In this document: positions 44,618 to 53,384 of the stretch, piece after piece | Position numbering within the stretch: the first letter of the stretch is position 1 | Layout: each line of letters starts with the position of its first letter | NCBI GenBank assembly: GCA_965261775.1 | Contig: OZ253477.1 | Location: 248,001 to 312,000, forward strand | DNA: 64,000 bases | Direction of reading: 5' to 3' | From: G965261775 sp965261775 | GTDB taxonomy: Bacteria > Pseudomonadota > Gammaproteobacteria > Eutrophobiales > Eutrophobiaceae | Translations under genes and position numbers: made by a program | Notes under the pieces: model-generated | Told to the model about the DNA's origin: nothing | Database searches by the model: none | The model's input: the letters and a program-made list of their open reading frames with translations, nothing else

Positions 44618-45334
44618 TTAACCAATAACAGGTTCTGGAAACCAGGCGGCAAGATCGACTTGTCCGCAATAGACATAATTCAGGCCGTTACCGTCGCCCT
44701 TGCCTGTCGGAGTAAAAATTGCGCGATGTTCATTCACATAAAATCGACCCCCCGGGTAACCCCGCATATCCAGAATCGGCCGGAGAGCTTTAGTTACCAG
44801 AGCCTTATCTTTGAGAACCGTTGAGAGCTGGACCTTGCGGTTTTCGTCTTGTCTTATTTCCGGGGGAGTCGTATCAGTCAGGGCAGGCGATTCAAAGTAG
44901 ATGTCCTTACCACCAGCGGCCAGGACATAGGGAATGCCGGGCCGGGGGCCAGTCCATGCATCCCCCGGGGCCAGCGGGTTACCGTCCAGGTTTACCGGCC
45001 TGGACGTAAGATGTCTGCCATCAAACTCAAACTTAAACTCGCAATCCACCTTTCCCCCCGAGTAGCAGTGCACGCTCCCATTGCGGGCCACGGGTACGAT
45101 AAGGTGTTGGTATTCATTAATGTAAAAACCGCCACCCTCCTGGCCTGCGATAGCGCGTTTGATGTGGTTAACTCGTTCCGCAATATCACTTTCTACGTCC
45201 AGGTCCCTGAGTCCTTCACCTAAATCATAACGTACGGTTACCTTCCATTTGCCATCAACGATCCGAACCGTATATTTTGCGGTTTTGCTGACGTTCTGAG
45301 GCCATTGACCTCGATAAAGCATTGGTTCGCTCAT
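44618..45334 (-). CDS. Unknown protein with two copies of a shared small domain (helicase operon gene 3)
   Basis: 238 residues from ATG 45334, set by GAGGAGG just upstream and an ATGA overlap with the preceding gene. No signal peptide or membrane helix. Two internal copies of about 50 residues align: residues 52-102 (GGGFYINEYQHLIVPV then SGGKVDCEF) and 178-231 (PGGRFYVNEHRAIFTPTGK then YVYCGQVDLAAWF). The pattern is a short helix, Gly-Gly-x-aromatic-Tyr-hydrophobic-Asn-Glu, two strands, then Tyr-x-x-Gly-x-Val-Asp. Related copies appear in the next two genes upstream. I know no family for it. Cytoplasmic; likely works with the helicase. Confidence 0.75.
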   Translation of the reverse strand: MSEPMLYRGQWPQNVSKTAKYTVRIVDGKWKVTVRYDLGEGLRDLDVESDIAERVNHIKRAIAGQEGGGFYINEYQHLIVPVARNGSVHCYSGGKVDCEFKFEFDGRHLTSRPVNLDGNPLAPGDAWTGPRPGIPYVLAAGGKDIYFESPALTDTTPPEIRQDENRKVQLSTVLKDKALVTKALRPILDMRGYPGGRFYVNEHRAIFTPTGKGDGNGLNYVYCGQVDLAAWFPEPVIG

Positions 45335-45975
45335 ACCTGCCTCCTCTGGATCCATTTATCCCATTTTTCAAATTGAGACGGCTCTACTTTGCCAACATAA
45401 AAAGCTTTCCAACCGTCTCGGGTTTTCTTATTGGTGACCACATGACCACAGACGGTTACTCGAACTCGTCCGCCGCTATCGTCAGGGCGCGCTTTTTTAA
45501 ACCCCGCTATTAGCGCGAGATTCGAGTCAGATAGCCGTTTCCATCCAGTGTACAATGTACCATCAGATTTGATCGTGCATTCAAGGCCAATGGCACTCAG
45601 CCCAGGCCATTCAGTCCCGGGTGAATGGCTCCGGGACGATAGGTCAATGACGCTGTCCCCAGTTTGTATTTTGAACCCGCCTTCATATCGTCCGACGACG
45701 CGAAGCCCAGTCTCGTCTTCATTCTGAAGGGGTTTCACGATTGTCCCGTCAGGCAAAAATAGAAGACGGCCACCATGCCAGTGGTTTTGGACGAGTTTTG
45801 TAAGCGTTAAAACCCCGTCAGTGTCGTGTGCGACGCAGAATGTGCCTCCTGCATCAGAGTCAATCCAGGCCCCTAATTGACCGTTTCTGATGCGAAAGCC
45901 GGAGTTATTGCCTCTTGCCGGTGAATACGGGCCCACCCAACAGGGGAATGGCGTTTTTTCAGGAATAAACTTCAT
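45331..45975 (-). CDS. Unknown protein with two copies of the shared domain (helicase operon gene 2)
   Basis: 214 residues, translationally coupled on both sides by ATGA overlaps. A Trp/Gly-rich N-terminus (PCWVGPYSPARGNNSGF) is followed by two divergent copies of the same small domain: residues 54-103 (GGRLLFLPDGTIVKP then LRVVGRYEGGFKI) and 152-200 (GGRVRVTVCGHVVTNKKT then WKAFYVGKVEPSQ). The second copy is strikingly close to the helicase C-terminal copy (CGH, then Trp, Tyr, Gly, Val-Glu). No catalytic motif is seen. Function unknown. Confidence 0.75.
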   Translation of the reverse strand: MKFIPEKTPFPCWVGPYSPARGNNSGFRIRNGQLGAWIDSDAGGTFCVAHDTDGVLTLTKLVQNHWHGGRLLFLPDGTIVKPLQNEDETGLRVVGRYEGGFKIQTGDSVIDLSSRSHSPGTEWPGLSAIGLECTIKSDGTLYTGWKRLSDSNLALIAGFKKARPDDSGGRVRVTVCGHVVTNKKTRDGWKAFYVGKVEPSQFEKWDKWIQRRQV

Positions 45976-48131
45976 TGGGGAAACTCCAGGGGAGATAGCG
46001 CTTCTTCAAATTTTATTCTTTCGCCATTCACTTCGATCCAAAACGATTTGTCGAAATTCCAGTAAAGGTCTCGAATGGGCGTTGAGCGCTTTTCTTCTTG
46101 TTTCTGAACCCATTCCAGCAGCATTTTTTGTGTAAGACCAGCGTTATTTGATGAAGCTTTCTCTGGTCCACGTGCATATACCTCGTTGCGCCCTTTTTTC
46201 CTTGAGATGACGCGGCGTCCTGAAGTGCGCTTCACTGTCAGCTTTTCAACGTCACTTTCTTCCTGCTCTTTCGGGGTCTCAACATTTCCAAGATAAATCC
46301 AGATATCTTCTGGTCCCCTTTTTCGACCCGTCCGACATATCAAATGTCCACACGGCGTGCGGACAGCCCGGCGATACTGGTTTGTCTCAATGATCTTCTC
46401 TATGGCCTCTTTTGAGGCGCTTACCAATACCTTATCGTCGGTCCGCAGGTTTCCTGCCTGGTCAACGCGTAGTTCTAAACCTGAGGTCTGTGCAGGATAT
46501 TCAGTTCCGATTTCCAGTGTGTTTGTGTCTAACGCATTGCAAGCAGGTCTAAAGCGCCTTGGGGGCACCCCTGTTTCCTTAAAGCTACCAATCAAATCAT
46601 CAAGAGTGTCGGTATCAAGATATGACCCGGTCTCCGGATTCCAATTGAAGTACCTGTTTCTTTCCGCGCCGACCACAGCTTCCCAATCTGCTTTTTGGTA
46701 TATGGCTTCGTCTTCCGTACCCTTTACATAAAGAACGAAGATTATCGCTGTACTTCCCGAGGCTTTTTTTCGGAGCATTCGTCCCAGACTCTGGATGCGT
46801 TGACGCACCGACCCACTTGACGCTGCAATAATGCCCAGATCCGCTGAGGGGACATTGAAACCCTCAACAAGTGACTTTGCGCTGATAATTGTTCTAGCGA
46901 TACCGCTTCGAAAAGCGTTAATATTTCCAGCGCGCAAGGGTGCTGGAAGCCTGCTATGCTCAAGCACTGCGGGGATCTGTCTATCAATAGCAGCGATAAA
47001 CAGCTTGTTTATCTCTTCAATGGCCTCGTGAAAAACAATAGCGCGTCGGTCCGCGTCTCGCATCGCGGACGAAAGGATGTTCAATGTTAACTCAGACCTG
47101 GAAGTCGCCCCGTAAAGCAAGCGTTTACGTTCATTCGCCATGCCAATGAATCGGGAGGCCTCTCCGCCTCCTTTTCTGCTTGCTATCGTCTGGCACCAGG
47201 CAAGGAAATTTTGTAAACTCCTGCTCCGACGGTACGCTACTTGAAGGTCCTTTCGCAGATCGGAAATTTCTCGACTGAGTTTTACATATTGCGCCTCTTC
47301 TTCAGGATTTAAAGGTAAGCCGACATGCCAGACCTCAAATGGTGTAAGCAGACTTGCCTCCAGGCTCTCCTTCAGTGAAAATTCAAAAATAATTGGCCCC
47401 AAACCTTTGCCAACTTCGCTACGTGCGTAAGCCTCATCTGTTGGTATGCTTGGGTCGCCTGCTTCACTCTCCGGAGTAGCAGATAGCCCCAGCGTATATT
47501 TTGGGTGAGCATCAAATACTTTTTGCGCTTCCGAGGCGTTAGCCCTGTGGCATTCATCAATGACCAGGAGAAGTCGAGGGACCCAGTCAAAACGTTTAAC
47601 TATGGCAGGTAAAAGGCTGCGGGCAGAATTTATAACGCAGATCAATATTCTCAAATCTGGATCGTCTGGAATGCTTTCCCCGCCCCCCATAAGAGCAATT
47701 TTTTCTCTTGGTATATTGGTTGAAGACAGCTCATCCAGCCACTGGTGCATAAGTGGTATGGTTGGGACGATAATGGCGAGCCGAAGGTCCGGTTCCTTTG
47801 TGTTCTGCAATCGCTGAGCTGCCGCCAGGGCGAAAATCGTTTTGCCTCCACCCGTGGCAACTTTGATCGTTCCTCGTCCACGCCCAATCCAGTCGGTTAG
47901 GCATTTTTCTTGCCATTCATGCAATTTTGTCTCATCGGGAATGAGGCGCCAGTGCGCTGACTGATCTTCGGTTGAGGGGGTCTCTTTTTGTTCGTTAATG
48001 ACTCGCGCGTCATTACTTGTTTTAGCGAGCGACATCATTTGCTCAGACAAAGCCTGGCGGGTCAGCAATTGCTGAAGTGTTAGACGTTGTTTTGCCGAGA
48101 AAATTGTATCTTCCTGCTGGTTCTCTTCCAT
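45972..48131 (-). CDS. Superfamily 2 DEAD/DEAH-type helicase with a C-terminal repeat domain (operon gene 1)
   Basis: 719 residues from ATG 48131. SF2 helicase of the Ssl2/RadD-like group: Walker A ATGGGKT (92-98), IVPTIPLMHQW, DECH box (192-195), LSATP (216-220), and the second RecA half with FRSGIARTIISAKSLVEGFNVP and motif VI QRIQSLGRMLRKK. After about 490 comes a region unlike standard helicases. Residues about 573-618 hold a copy of the small domain seen in the two downstream proteins (TPCGHLICRTGRKRG then WIYLGNVETP). A charged tail ends in EEALSPLEFPQ. A translocase that works with the next two proteins on DNA or RNA is inferred; such helicase-first accessory operons are often antiphage systems. 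Confidence 0.85.
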   Translation of the reverse strand: MEENQQEDTIFSAKQRLTLQQLLTRQALSEQMMSLAKTSNDARVINEQKETPSTEDQSAHWRLIPDETKLHEWQEKCLTDWIGRGRGTIKVATGGGKTIFALAAAQRLQNTKEPDLRLAIIVPTIPLMHQWLDELSSTNIPREKIALMGGGESIPDDPDLRILICVINSARSLLPAIVKRFDWVPRLLLVIDECHRANASEAQKVFDAHPKYTLGLSATPESEAGDPSIPTDEAYARSEVGKGLGPIIFEFSLKESLEASLLTPFEVWHVGLPLNPEEEAQYVKLSREISDLRKDLQVAYRRSRSLQNFLAWCQTIASRKGGGEASRFIGMANERKRLLYGATSRSELTLNILSSAMRDADRRAIVFHEAIEEINKLFIAAIDRQIPAVLEHSRLPAPLRAGNINAFRSGIARTIISAKSLVEGFNVPSADLGIIAASSGSVRQRIQSLGRMLRKKASGSTAIIFVLYVKGTEDEAIYQKADWEAVVGAERNRYFNWNPETGSYLDTDTLDDLIGSFKETGVPPRRFRPACNALDTNTLEIGTEYPAQTSGLELRVDQAGNLRTDDKVLVSASKEAIEKIIETNQYRRAVRTPCGHLICRTGRKRGPEDIWIYLGNVETPKEQEESDVEKLTVKRTSGRRVISRKKGRNEVYARGPEKASSNNAGLTQKMLLEWVQKQEEKRSTPIRDLYWNFDKSFWIEVNGERIKFEEALSPLEFPQ

Positions 48132-48243
48132 CAACTTATCTCATGTGGCAAATTCTGATCAATGCACGTGCGCTGACTTTTTGTAATACTACTGAATATT
48201 TAATCATAAGTTTCCGTGGTGGGCATTCCCCAAACTCGCTTCA

Positions 48244-48897
48244 TCAGAAGCTTATTTTCTCCAAAACCGATTGTGCGATTACAGCACCTAATACCTTGTG
48301 CTGATCTTCATCCAGATGAATGCCGTCAATCACGCTGGCGCTTGTCACGGTTCCAGCATCGAAGTAATGTGTTTTCAATTCAGCGGAAATTTTACCGAGT
48401 TCTTTCGCCAGTCCGATGCATCGTGTTTCCGCGCCTTTGAATTTGTCGGCGATCACGCCTTTCGGCTCAACAATCGGGGGCGGTGTGATAATCATAACTT
48501 CCGGAGTCGGCATTCCGGGTTCAATAGGGGACTGGCGGATTATCTGCACAAGCCGGGCTATCCCTTGCGCCGATAACCACGCATCATTGTCGTGAGCACG
48601 CTGAAAGTCATTAGTCCCGAGCATGAGAATAACCAGGACCAACGGCGAATGCATCTCGATAACCTGCGCCAGTCCTTGAGCCCCGTTTCTGCCTTCTTTG
48701 AAAGGATCGCTCCAGATTGTGCGGCGACCATTCAGAGAATTTTCAATGACCCTGACATCCTGTCCCGAATCCAGCAGTGTCTTCTCAAAAACACCTGGCC
48801 ACCTTTTTTCAAAAGGCAATCTTTTTCTTGTATCGGGGATGATCCCCCAAGTAAGACTGTCCGAGTAAATCAATATTTGCTTTATGTCCGTGTCCAT
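48244..48897 (-). CDS. SGNH/GDSL-family hydrolase
   Basis: 217 residues, no signal peptide. The catalytic blocks are present: Ser in YSDSLTWG (block I), Gly in NSLNGRRT (II), Asn in LGTNDFQ (III), and the Asp-x-x-His dyad in DGIHLDED (V). This pattern (SDSLTWGI, GRRTIWSDP) resembles arylesterase-like acyl hydrolases. It lies 112 bases upstream of the helicase, same strand; membership in the same operon is possible but the gap and distinct type argue against it. Confidence 0.85.
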   Translation of the reverse strand: MDTDIKQILIYSDSLTWGIIPDTRKRLPFEKRWPGVFEKTLLDSGQDVRVIENSLNGRRTIWSDPFKEGRNGAQGLAQVIEMHSPLVLVILMLGTNDFQRAHDNDAWLSAQGIARLVQIIRQSPIEPGMPTPEVMIITPPPIVEPKGVIADKFKGAETRCIGLAKELGKISAELKTHYFDAGTVTSASVIDGIHLDEDQHKVLGAVIAQSVLEKISF

Positions 48898-49506
48898 TAT
48901 CTTCTAACATTCAGTCAGGCGTACAGTGTCTGCAAGGCACCCGCCGAGGTTATCGGGTTTTAGATGAAGTCATTATATTCATTTTTACGGCTGTTTGAAA
49001 AGTCAGGGCGTTCCCGACTTTGGAAGGCCATCTTTAGTCTTCAAAGATAGTAAAATCTTTTGAGGTTAAGCGTTTGGCTCAGGTAACTGTATATGTCAGA
49101 AAACTGGTGCCTGCTCCTATGATGTAAAGATGAAAGGGTCGGGTTGGATATGGGTTTAAAAACGGGCACCGGTCATTCCCGCATTGGATTTTTACAGCCT
49201 TTTAGAAAGTGCGACCATGTTTATTATAGTAAGCTGAGTACTTGCCATTTTGTTTGTTCTAAATTTTATTGGAGTGGTTGGTCCAGAAGCCGCGTACGTT
49301 TCAAAACTTTATATTTACGGGTTGCGGTACTTACCTAAACACTTGTACTGGGACGATGGTGTTTTGGCTTATATGAGGGTAGGCTGCATAAAAATAACCC
49401 GTGAAAATCTGCGTAACCCGTGGATGAAAAATGCGGATAGATTAAAATAGCATCCCCCAAATCGGGACGTTATAGCGGATATGAACATTCAGCTTGGTTG
49501 GTTTTT
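48898..49506. other. 609-base stretch without a supported gene
   Basis: Two overlapping frames (from 49144 and 49250, 64-66 codons) lack a good ribosome site and resemble nothing known. A/T-rich throughout, with stops in all frames before 49140. Probably the promoter region of the deacetylase-like gene plus gene debris. No RNA gene is recognised. Confidence 0.4.
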
Positions 49507-50523
49507 ATGACGGCGAAGATAATGGACCGCAGGGCATTTGTGTTATCAGTTTTGTCGGGTTTGTTTATGCCTCGTCGTTCGCGATTTGTGTTAGGTGACG
49601 ATTCGATGTCTTCAGTAGATTTTTATAAAAGTGGCTATATCAGCGATCCTGTCTTTTTGCAGCATCATATTGCGGCGGGGCATCCTGAATCACCGGACAG
49701 GATACAATATATTCAAAACGCCATACAAACATCGGGATGGGGCGAACAGCTTACTCTTGTTGGTCTGAAACCGGATGTTGAACGGTGGATAACAACTGTC
49801 CATACCGAAACGCATATCACTTCAATCAAGACTCATGCCCCGCTTGCTCACAAGGTTGCCTCTGCTGCTGTTGGTGCCTGTCTGTCAGGGATTGATAAGC
49901 TATTATGCGATCGGCTGGATAATGTTTTCTGCGCGGTCAGGCCGCCGGGACATCATGCCCTGAACACCGGTCAGGAAGAAGGTTTCTGTTATTACAACAA
50001 TATCGCTATTGCGGCTCGTTACGCGCAACAACAATATGGTCTGAAAAAGATATTAATAGTGGATTGGGACTATCATCACGGCAATGCCACCGAAGCCATG
50101 TTTTACAATGCTGCCGATGTCCTGTTTTTTTCAACGCATGACCAATACGCCTACCCGGGGACGGGCGATCCTGCGAAAAAGGGCGCAGGTAAGGGATACG
50201 GCTACAACATCAATGTACATCTTGATTGCGGTGCCAAAGACGAAAATATTATAGAGGTCTTTAATACCGTGCTGGTAGTAGCGGCGGACGAATTTAAACC
50301 GGAACTGGTATTGGTATCGGCGGGCTTTGACAGCCGTGAAAATGATCCGTTGGGTTGCTTTGATATTACCGACGAGGGCTTCTTTCAACTGACGAAGATC
50401 GTCATGCGGATCGCAGACGAACACTGCCAGGGCAAAATGTTATCTGTACTGGAAGGCGGCTATAATCTGAGCGGAAACGCCAGTGCCGTCCTCGCCCATC
50501 TATCAGCATTGAAAAAACGATAG
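49507..50523 (+). CDS. Histone-deacetylase-family protein with a Tat-type N-terminus
   Basis: 338 residues from ATG 49507. The Zn-dependent deacetylase core is intact: HHIAAGHPESPDRI, VRPPGHHALNTGQEEGFCYYN, DWDYHHGNAT, ASGFDSRENDPLG-like VSAGFDSREND and EGGYNLSG. Bacterial members act on acetylpolyamines, acetoin-type or other acyl-amines. The N-terminus MDRRAFVLSVLSGLFMP carries twin Arg before a hydrophobic stretch, as in Tat signals, with PRRSRF after it, suggesting export of the folded Zn enzyme; an exported member is uncommon. Stands alone. Substrate unknown. Confidence 0.88.
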   Translation: MTAKIMDRRAFVLSVLSGLFMPRRSRFVLGDDSMSSVDFYKSGYISDPVFLQHHIAAGHPESPDRIQYIQNAIQTSGWGEQLTLVGLKPDVERWITTVHTETHITSIKTHAPLAHKVASAAVGACLSGIDKLLCDRLDNVFCAVRPPGHHALNTGQEEGFCYYNNIAIAARYAQQQYGLKKILIVDWDYHHGNATEAMFYNAADVLFFSTHDQYAYPGTGDPAKKGAGKGYGYNINVHLDCGAKDENIIEVFNTVLVVAADEFKPELVLVSAGFDSRENDPLGCFDITDEGFFQLTKIVMRIADEHCQGKMLSVLEGGYNLSGNASAVLAHLSALKKR

Positions 50524-50537
50524 TCGCTGTCTTTGTC

Positions 50538-50879
50538 TTACTGTAAATCTGCATCATTGTCGGGCCGCATATAGACGGGGAAGGGCGAAATATTTCCATC
50601 TTTCGCCTTAATTTCAGTAATCTTCGCGGTACCCCGTTTTTGTACTTCATCAATCCGGATAATAGAGTGCATCGGGATATAGCTCCGTTGAATGCCCTTA
50701 AATTCAGACTTCAGATTTTCCTCGGAGGGGTCAACAACCACCGATGTTCTTTCGCCAAACACGAACTTATCAACCTCTACGAAACCGAACATGGCACTGT
50801 GATGGACATTTTTAGCGTACAGTTCATACACCTTGTCACGGTTGTGAAAGATCACCCTATAGATATGTTGTTTTTTCAT
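50538..50879 (-). CDS. DUF1820 family protein
   Basis: 113 residues: IYRVIFHNRDKVYELYAKNV, MFGFVEVDKFVFGE and SYIPMHSIIRIDEVQKRGTAKI form the typical DUF1820 pattern, common in gammaproteobacteria and of unknown function. Soluble, probably beta-rich. Convergent with the deacetylase-like gene. Confidence 0.85.
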   Translation of the reverse strand: MKKQHIYRVIFHNRDKVYELYAKNVHHSAMFGFVEVDKFVFGERTSVVVDPSEENLKSEFKGIQRSYIPMHSIIRIDEVQKRGTAKITEIKAKDGNISPFPVYMRPDNDADLQ

Positions 50880-50940
50880 TTCAATAACTCAGACCCGTTT
50901 TTACGCTGTTTATTTCAAAAATAGTTCATATTGTTACATT

Positions 50941-51200
50941 ACCGCCATAGCGTGACGATAGCAATCCCGAGCAGGGTGTTGATAATATAGTCCACGACGC
51001 TGGCCAGCACACCTTGGCGTAACCCGCATCGTCCAGTCACAGCGTGGGTTCATCCAGTCCCGGTAAATCGGGGTTGATCGCCAGAATAACCATCAGCATA
51101 CAGGATAAAATAAAGTGCCGGCGTGGCTTGAACGGCGAAACCGAGAAATGTTCAGGTCTATTAAGCCCACGTTGTGGGTATAAAATTTATACAGGATATT
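50941..51200 (-). pseudogene. Remnant of a small membrane protein
   Basis: On the minus strand one frame reads PRRHFILSCMLMVILAINPDLPG and stops at EPTL; a shifted frame continues with QGVLASVVDYIINTLL and GIAIVTLWR before a stop near 50944. Together they look like a two-helix membrane protein broken by a stop and a frameshift. The family is not recognised. The rest of the gap 50880-51389 holds only the rimP promoter region. Confidence 0.3.
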
Positions 51201-51310
51201 ATACAAGACAATGGTTCCCTGTTGTTTCCGGACCGTGTCTGAAAATTTTTTTGTATTGTATATATGTAAAAATTTATAATGTTATCTGGCGTATCTGGCA
51301 GGAAGGGGTT

Positions 51311-51316
51311 ATAATA
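51311..51316 (+). promoter_or_regulatory. Possible -10 box of the rimP-nusA-infB operon
   Basis: A perfect TATAAT at 51311-51316 lies 74 bases upstream of rimP. No convincing -35 box is seen at the correct distance (TGGCGT is the nearest). Confidence 0.35.
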
Positions 51317-51351
51317 CGAATCGTTAGCATTTGATTTTATTAATAAGTGAG

Positions 51352-51373
51352 TGGGCCTTGTGCCCATTTTTTG
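51352..51373 (+). terminator. Hairpin with T-run in the rimP leader (attenuator-like)
   Basis: GTGGGC, loop CTTGT, GCCCAT and then TTTTTT form a short terminator-like hairpin between the possible promoter and rimP. A similar hairpin precedes rimP in many proteobacteria. It may terminate upstream reading or attenuate the operon. Confidence 0.45.
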
Positions 51374-51389
51374 TGTTTGATTTATAGTG

Positions 51390-51845
51390 ATGGACCAAGA
51401 AAATCAGGTTTTATTCAATTTAATTGAGCCCGAAGTGGTTGCACTCGGTTATGAAACGGTTGGCATAGAGTTCAGGCAAAATGGTCGCCATGCCCTGTTG
51501 CGGGTTTATATTGACAAGGCGGAGGGCGTTACCATCGGTGATTGTGTTTTAGTCAATGAGCAACTGGCAAGTTTGCTTGATGCCGAGGATACGATTCGAG
51601 GCAGTTATGACCTTGAGGTTTCATCGCCCGGGCTGGATCGCCCTATTTTTACGATTGATCAGTTCAGGTCCTTCGTGGGAGAGATGGTCAGGATAGTCTT
51701 GTCCGAGAAGCAGGATGGTTCAAGACGTTACAAGGGGACTCTGGTTTCGGTGGATGATGACAAGATCGTTATTAATTGTAATAACAAAATGATTGAATTA
51801 TCACATGATTTAGTTGAAAGAGCGCATCTGGTGCCACAGGTTTGA
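51390..51845 (+). CDS. rimP: Ribosome maturation factor RimP
   Basis: 151 residues from ATG 51390 (GTG directly before). Needed for 30S subunit maturation. Diagnostic: LIEPEVVALGYETVGIEF, LLRVYIDKAEGVTIGDC, YDLEVSSPGLDRPIFT. First gene of the nusA operon. Confidence 0.94.
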   Translation: MDQENQVLFNLIEPEVVALGYETVGIEFRQNGRHALLRVYIDKAEGVTIGDCVLVNEQLASLLDAEDTIRGSYDLEVSSPGLDRPIFTIDQFRSFVGEMVRIVLSEKQDGSRRYKGTLVSVDDDKIVINCNNKMIELSHDLVERAHLVPQV

Positions 51846-51863
51846 ATTTTTAACGGCAGGAAA

Positions 51864-53384
51864 ATGAATAAAGAAATTTTAATGGTTGTTGAGGTCGTCA
51901 GTAATGAGAAAGGCGTCGCCAAGGATGTTATCTTTGATGCGATAGAAGCAGCGCTCGCAATGGCGACAAAAAAGCGTAACCGTGAAGATATCGAAGCGCG
52001 CGTTGCGATCGACCGGAAAACGGGTGATTACGATACGTTTCGTTGTTGGGAGGTCGTTGAGGATACTCCCGAAGCGCTTGAAGTGCCTTCAAGACAGATT
52101 CCCCTGAGTGATGCCAAAGAGAAACAGACTGATATCGAGGTAGGCCAGTTTATTGATGAGCCTATGGAATCGATCGATTTTGGCCGTATTGCCGCGCAGA
52201 CTGCCAAGCAGGTTATCGTGCAGAAGGTGCGCGAGGCGGAACGGGCGCAGGTGCTTGCTGCCTATCAGGGTCGGGTGGGCGAAATGGTAGGTGGAGTCGT
52301 CAAGCGCGTGGAGCGTAGTGGGATGATTATCGACCTCGGTAATAATGCCGAGGCGTTTATTCCCAGAGATGCGTTAATTCCGCATGAAACAGTTCATGCC
52401 GGTGATCGTATTCGGTGCTATTTAAAGGAGGTTAAATCTGAAACACGTGGTCCGCAATTGCTTTTAAGCCGTACTGCGCCGGAGTTGCTGATCGAATTGT
52501 TCAAGATTGAGGTGCCGGAGATAAATGAAGGGATGATTGAGATCATTAATGGTGCCAGAGACCCGGGGGCCAGGGCCAAGATTGCAGTAAAAGCAAATGA
52601 CCCCAGACTTGACCCCATTGGTGCCTGTGTGGGTATGCGCGGTTCCCGTGTGCAGGCCGTTTCTAATGAATTGGGTGGCGAGCGGGTGGATATTATCCTC
52701 TGGCATGAAAACCCGGCAGAATTTGTGATCAATGCCATGGCTCCGGCTGAAGTCGATTCCATCGTAGTGGATGAGGATAAACACACCATGGATGTCGCAG
52801 TTGCCGAAGAAAACCTGTCTCAGGCTATCGGTCGGGGAGGACAGAATGTCAGGCTTGCCAGCGAGTTGACTGGCTGGGGATTGAATGTCATGTCAATTCA
52901 ACAGGCTGACGAAAAAAATGAGGCGGAGACCGAAATATTGCAGGCTGATTTTATGGAGAACTTGGGTGTAGATGAAGAGATAGCTATTATTCTGGTGCAG
53001 GAAGGTTTTTCCAGTATTGAAGAAATTGCTTATGTGCCAGAAAAGGAAATGCTTGGTATTGAAGAGTTTGATGATAAATTGATCAAGGAATTGCGTGAAC
53101 GAGCGCGCGATGTGCTATTGACCCGCGCTATTGCCAATGAAGAAAAACTGGGAGATGTGAAACCGGCTGATGATTTATTGCAGATGGAGGGCATGGATGA
53201 AGCCTTGGCTTATGAACTGGCAGGTAAGGGGGTCGTCACGATGGAAGACCTGGCTGAACAGTCGGTTGATGAATTGATGGATATACCCGATATTGAACGG
53301 GAACGTGCGGGAGAACTGATTATGACGGCACGTATTCCATGGTTTAAAGATACTGAGAAAACAGACAGCGAGGACGTTGGTTAA
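51864..53384 (+). CDS. nusA: Transcription termination/antitermination protein NusA
   Basis: 506 residues. N-terminal RNA-polymerase-binding domain (about 1-125), S1 domain (about 135-200), two KH domains (about 230-345, with GACVGMRGSRVQAV and AIGRGGQNVRLASELTGW), and two C-terminal helix-hairpin-helix repeats (about 360-495), as in gamma- and betaproteobacteria. Ends in a TAATG overlap with infB. Confidence 0.97.
   Translation: MNKEILMVVEVVSNEKGVAKDVIFDAIEAALAMATKKRNREDIEARVAIDRKTGDYDTFRCWEVVEDTPEALEVPSRQIPLSDAKEKQTDIEVGQFIDEPMESIDFGRIAAQTAKQVIVQKVREAERAQVLAAYQGRVGEMVGGVVKRVERSGMIIDLGNNAEAFIPRDALIPHETVHAGDRIRCYLKEVKSETRGPQLLLSRTAPELLIELFKIEVPEINEGMIEIINGARDPGARAKIAVKANDPRLDPIGACVGMRGSRVQAVSNELGGERVDIILWHENPAEFVINAMAPAEVDSIVVDEDKHTMDVAVAEENLSQAIGRGGQNVRLASELTGWGLNVMSIQQADEKNEAETEILQADFMENLGVDEEIAIILVQEGFSSIEEIAYVPEKEMLGIEEFDDKLIKELRERARDVLLTRAIANEEKLGDVKPADDLLQMEGMDEALAYELAGKGVVTMEDLAEQSVDELMDIPDIERERAGELIMTARIPWFKDTEKTDSEDVG

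Noticed and set aside
44441..44824. 127-codon plus-strand frame at the end of the helicase operon
   Set aside because: Half of it is antisense to the 238-residue gene, and the remainder shows no domain or ribosome site.
51200..51390. tRNA genes expected upstream of rimP in many gammaproteobacteria
   Set aside because: No cloverleaf or T-loop consensus could be found by eye; only an A/T-rich promoter region and a hairpin are present.
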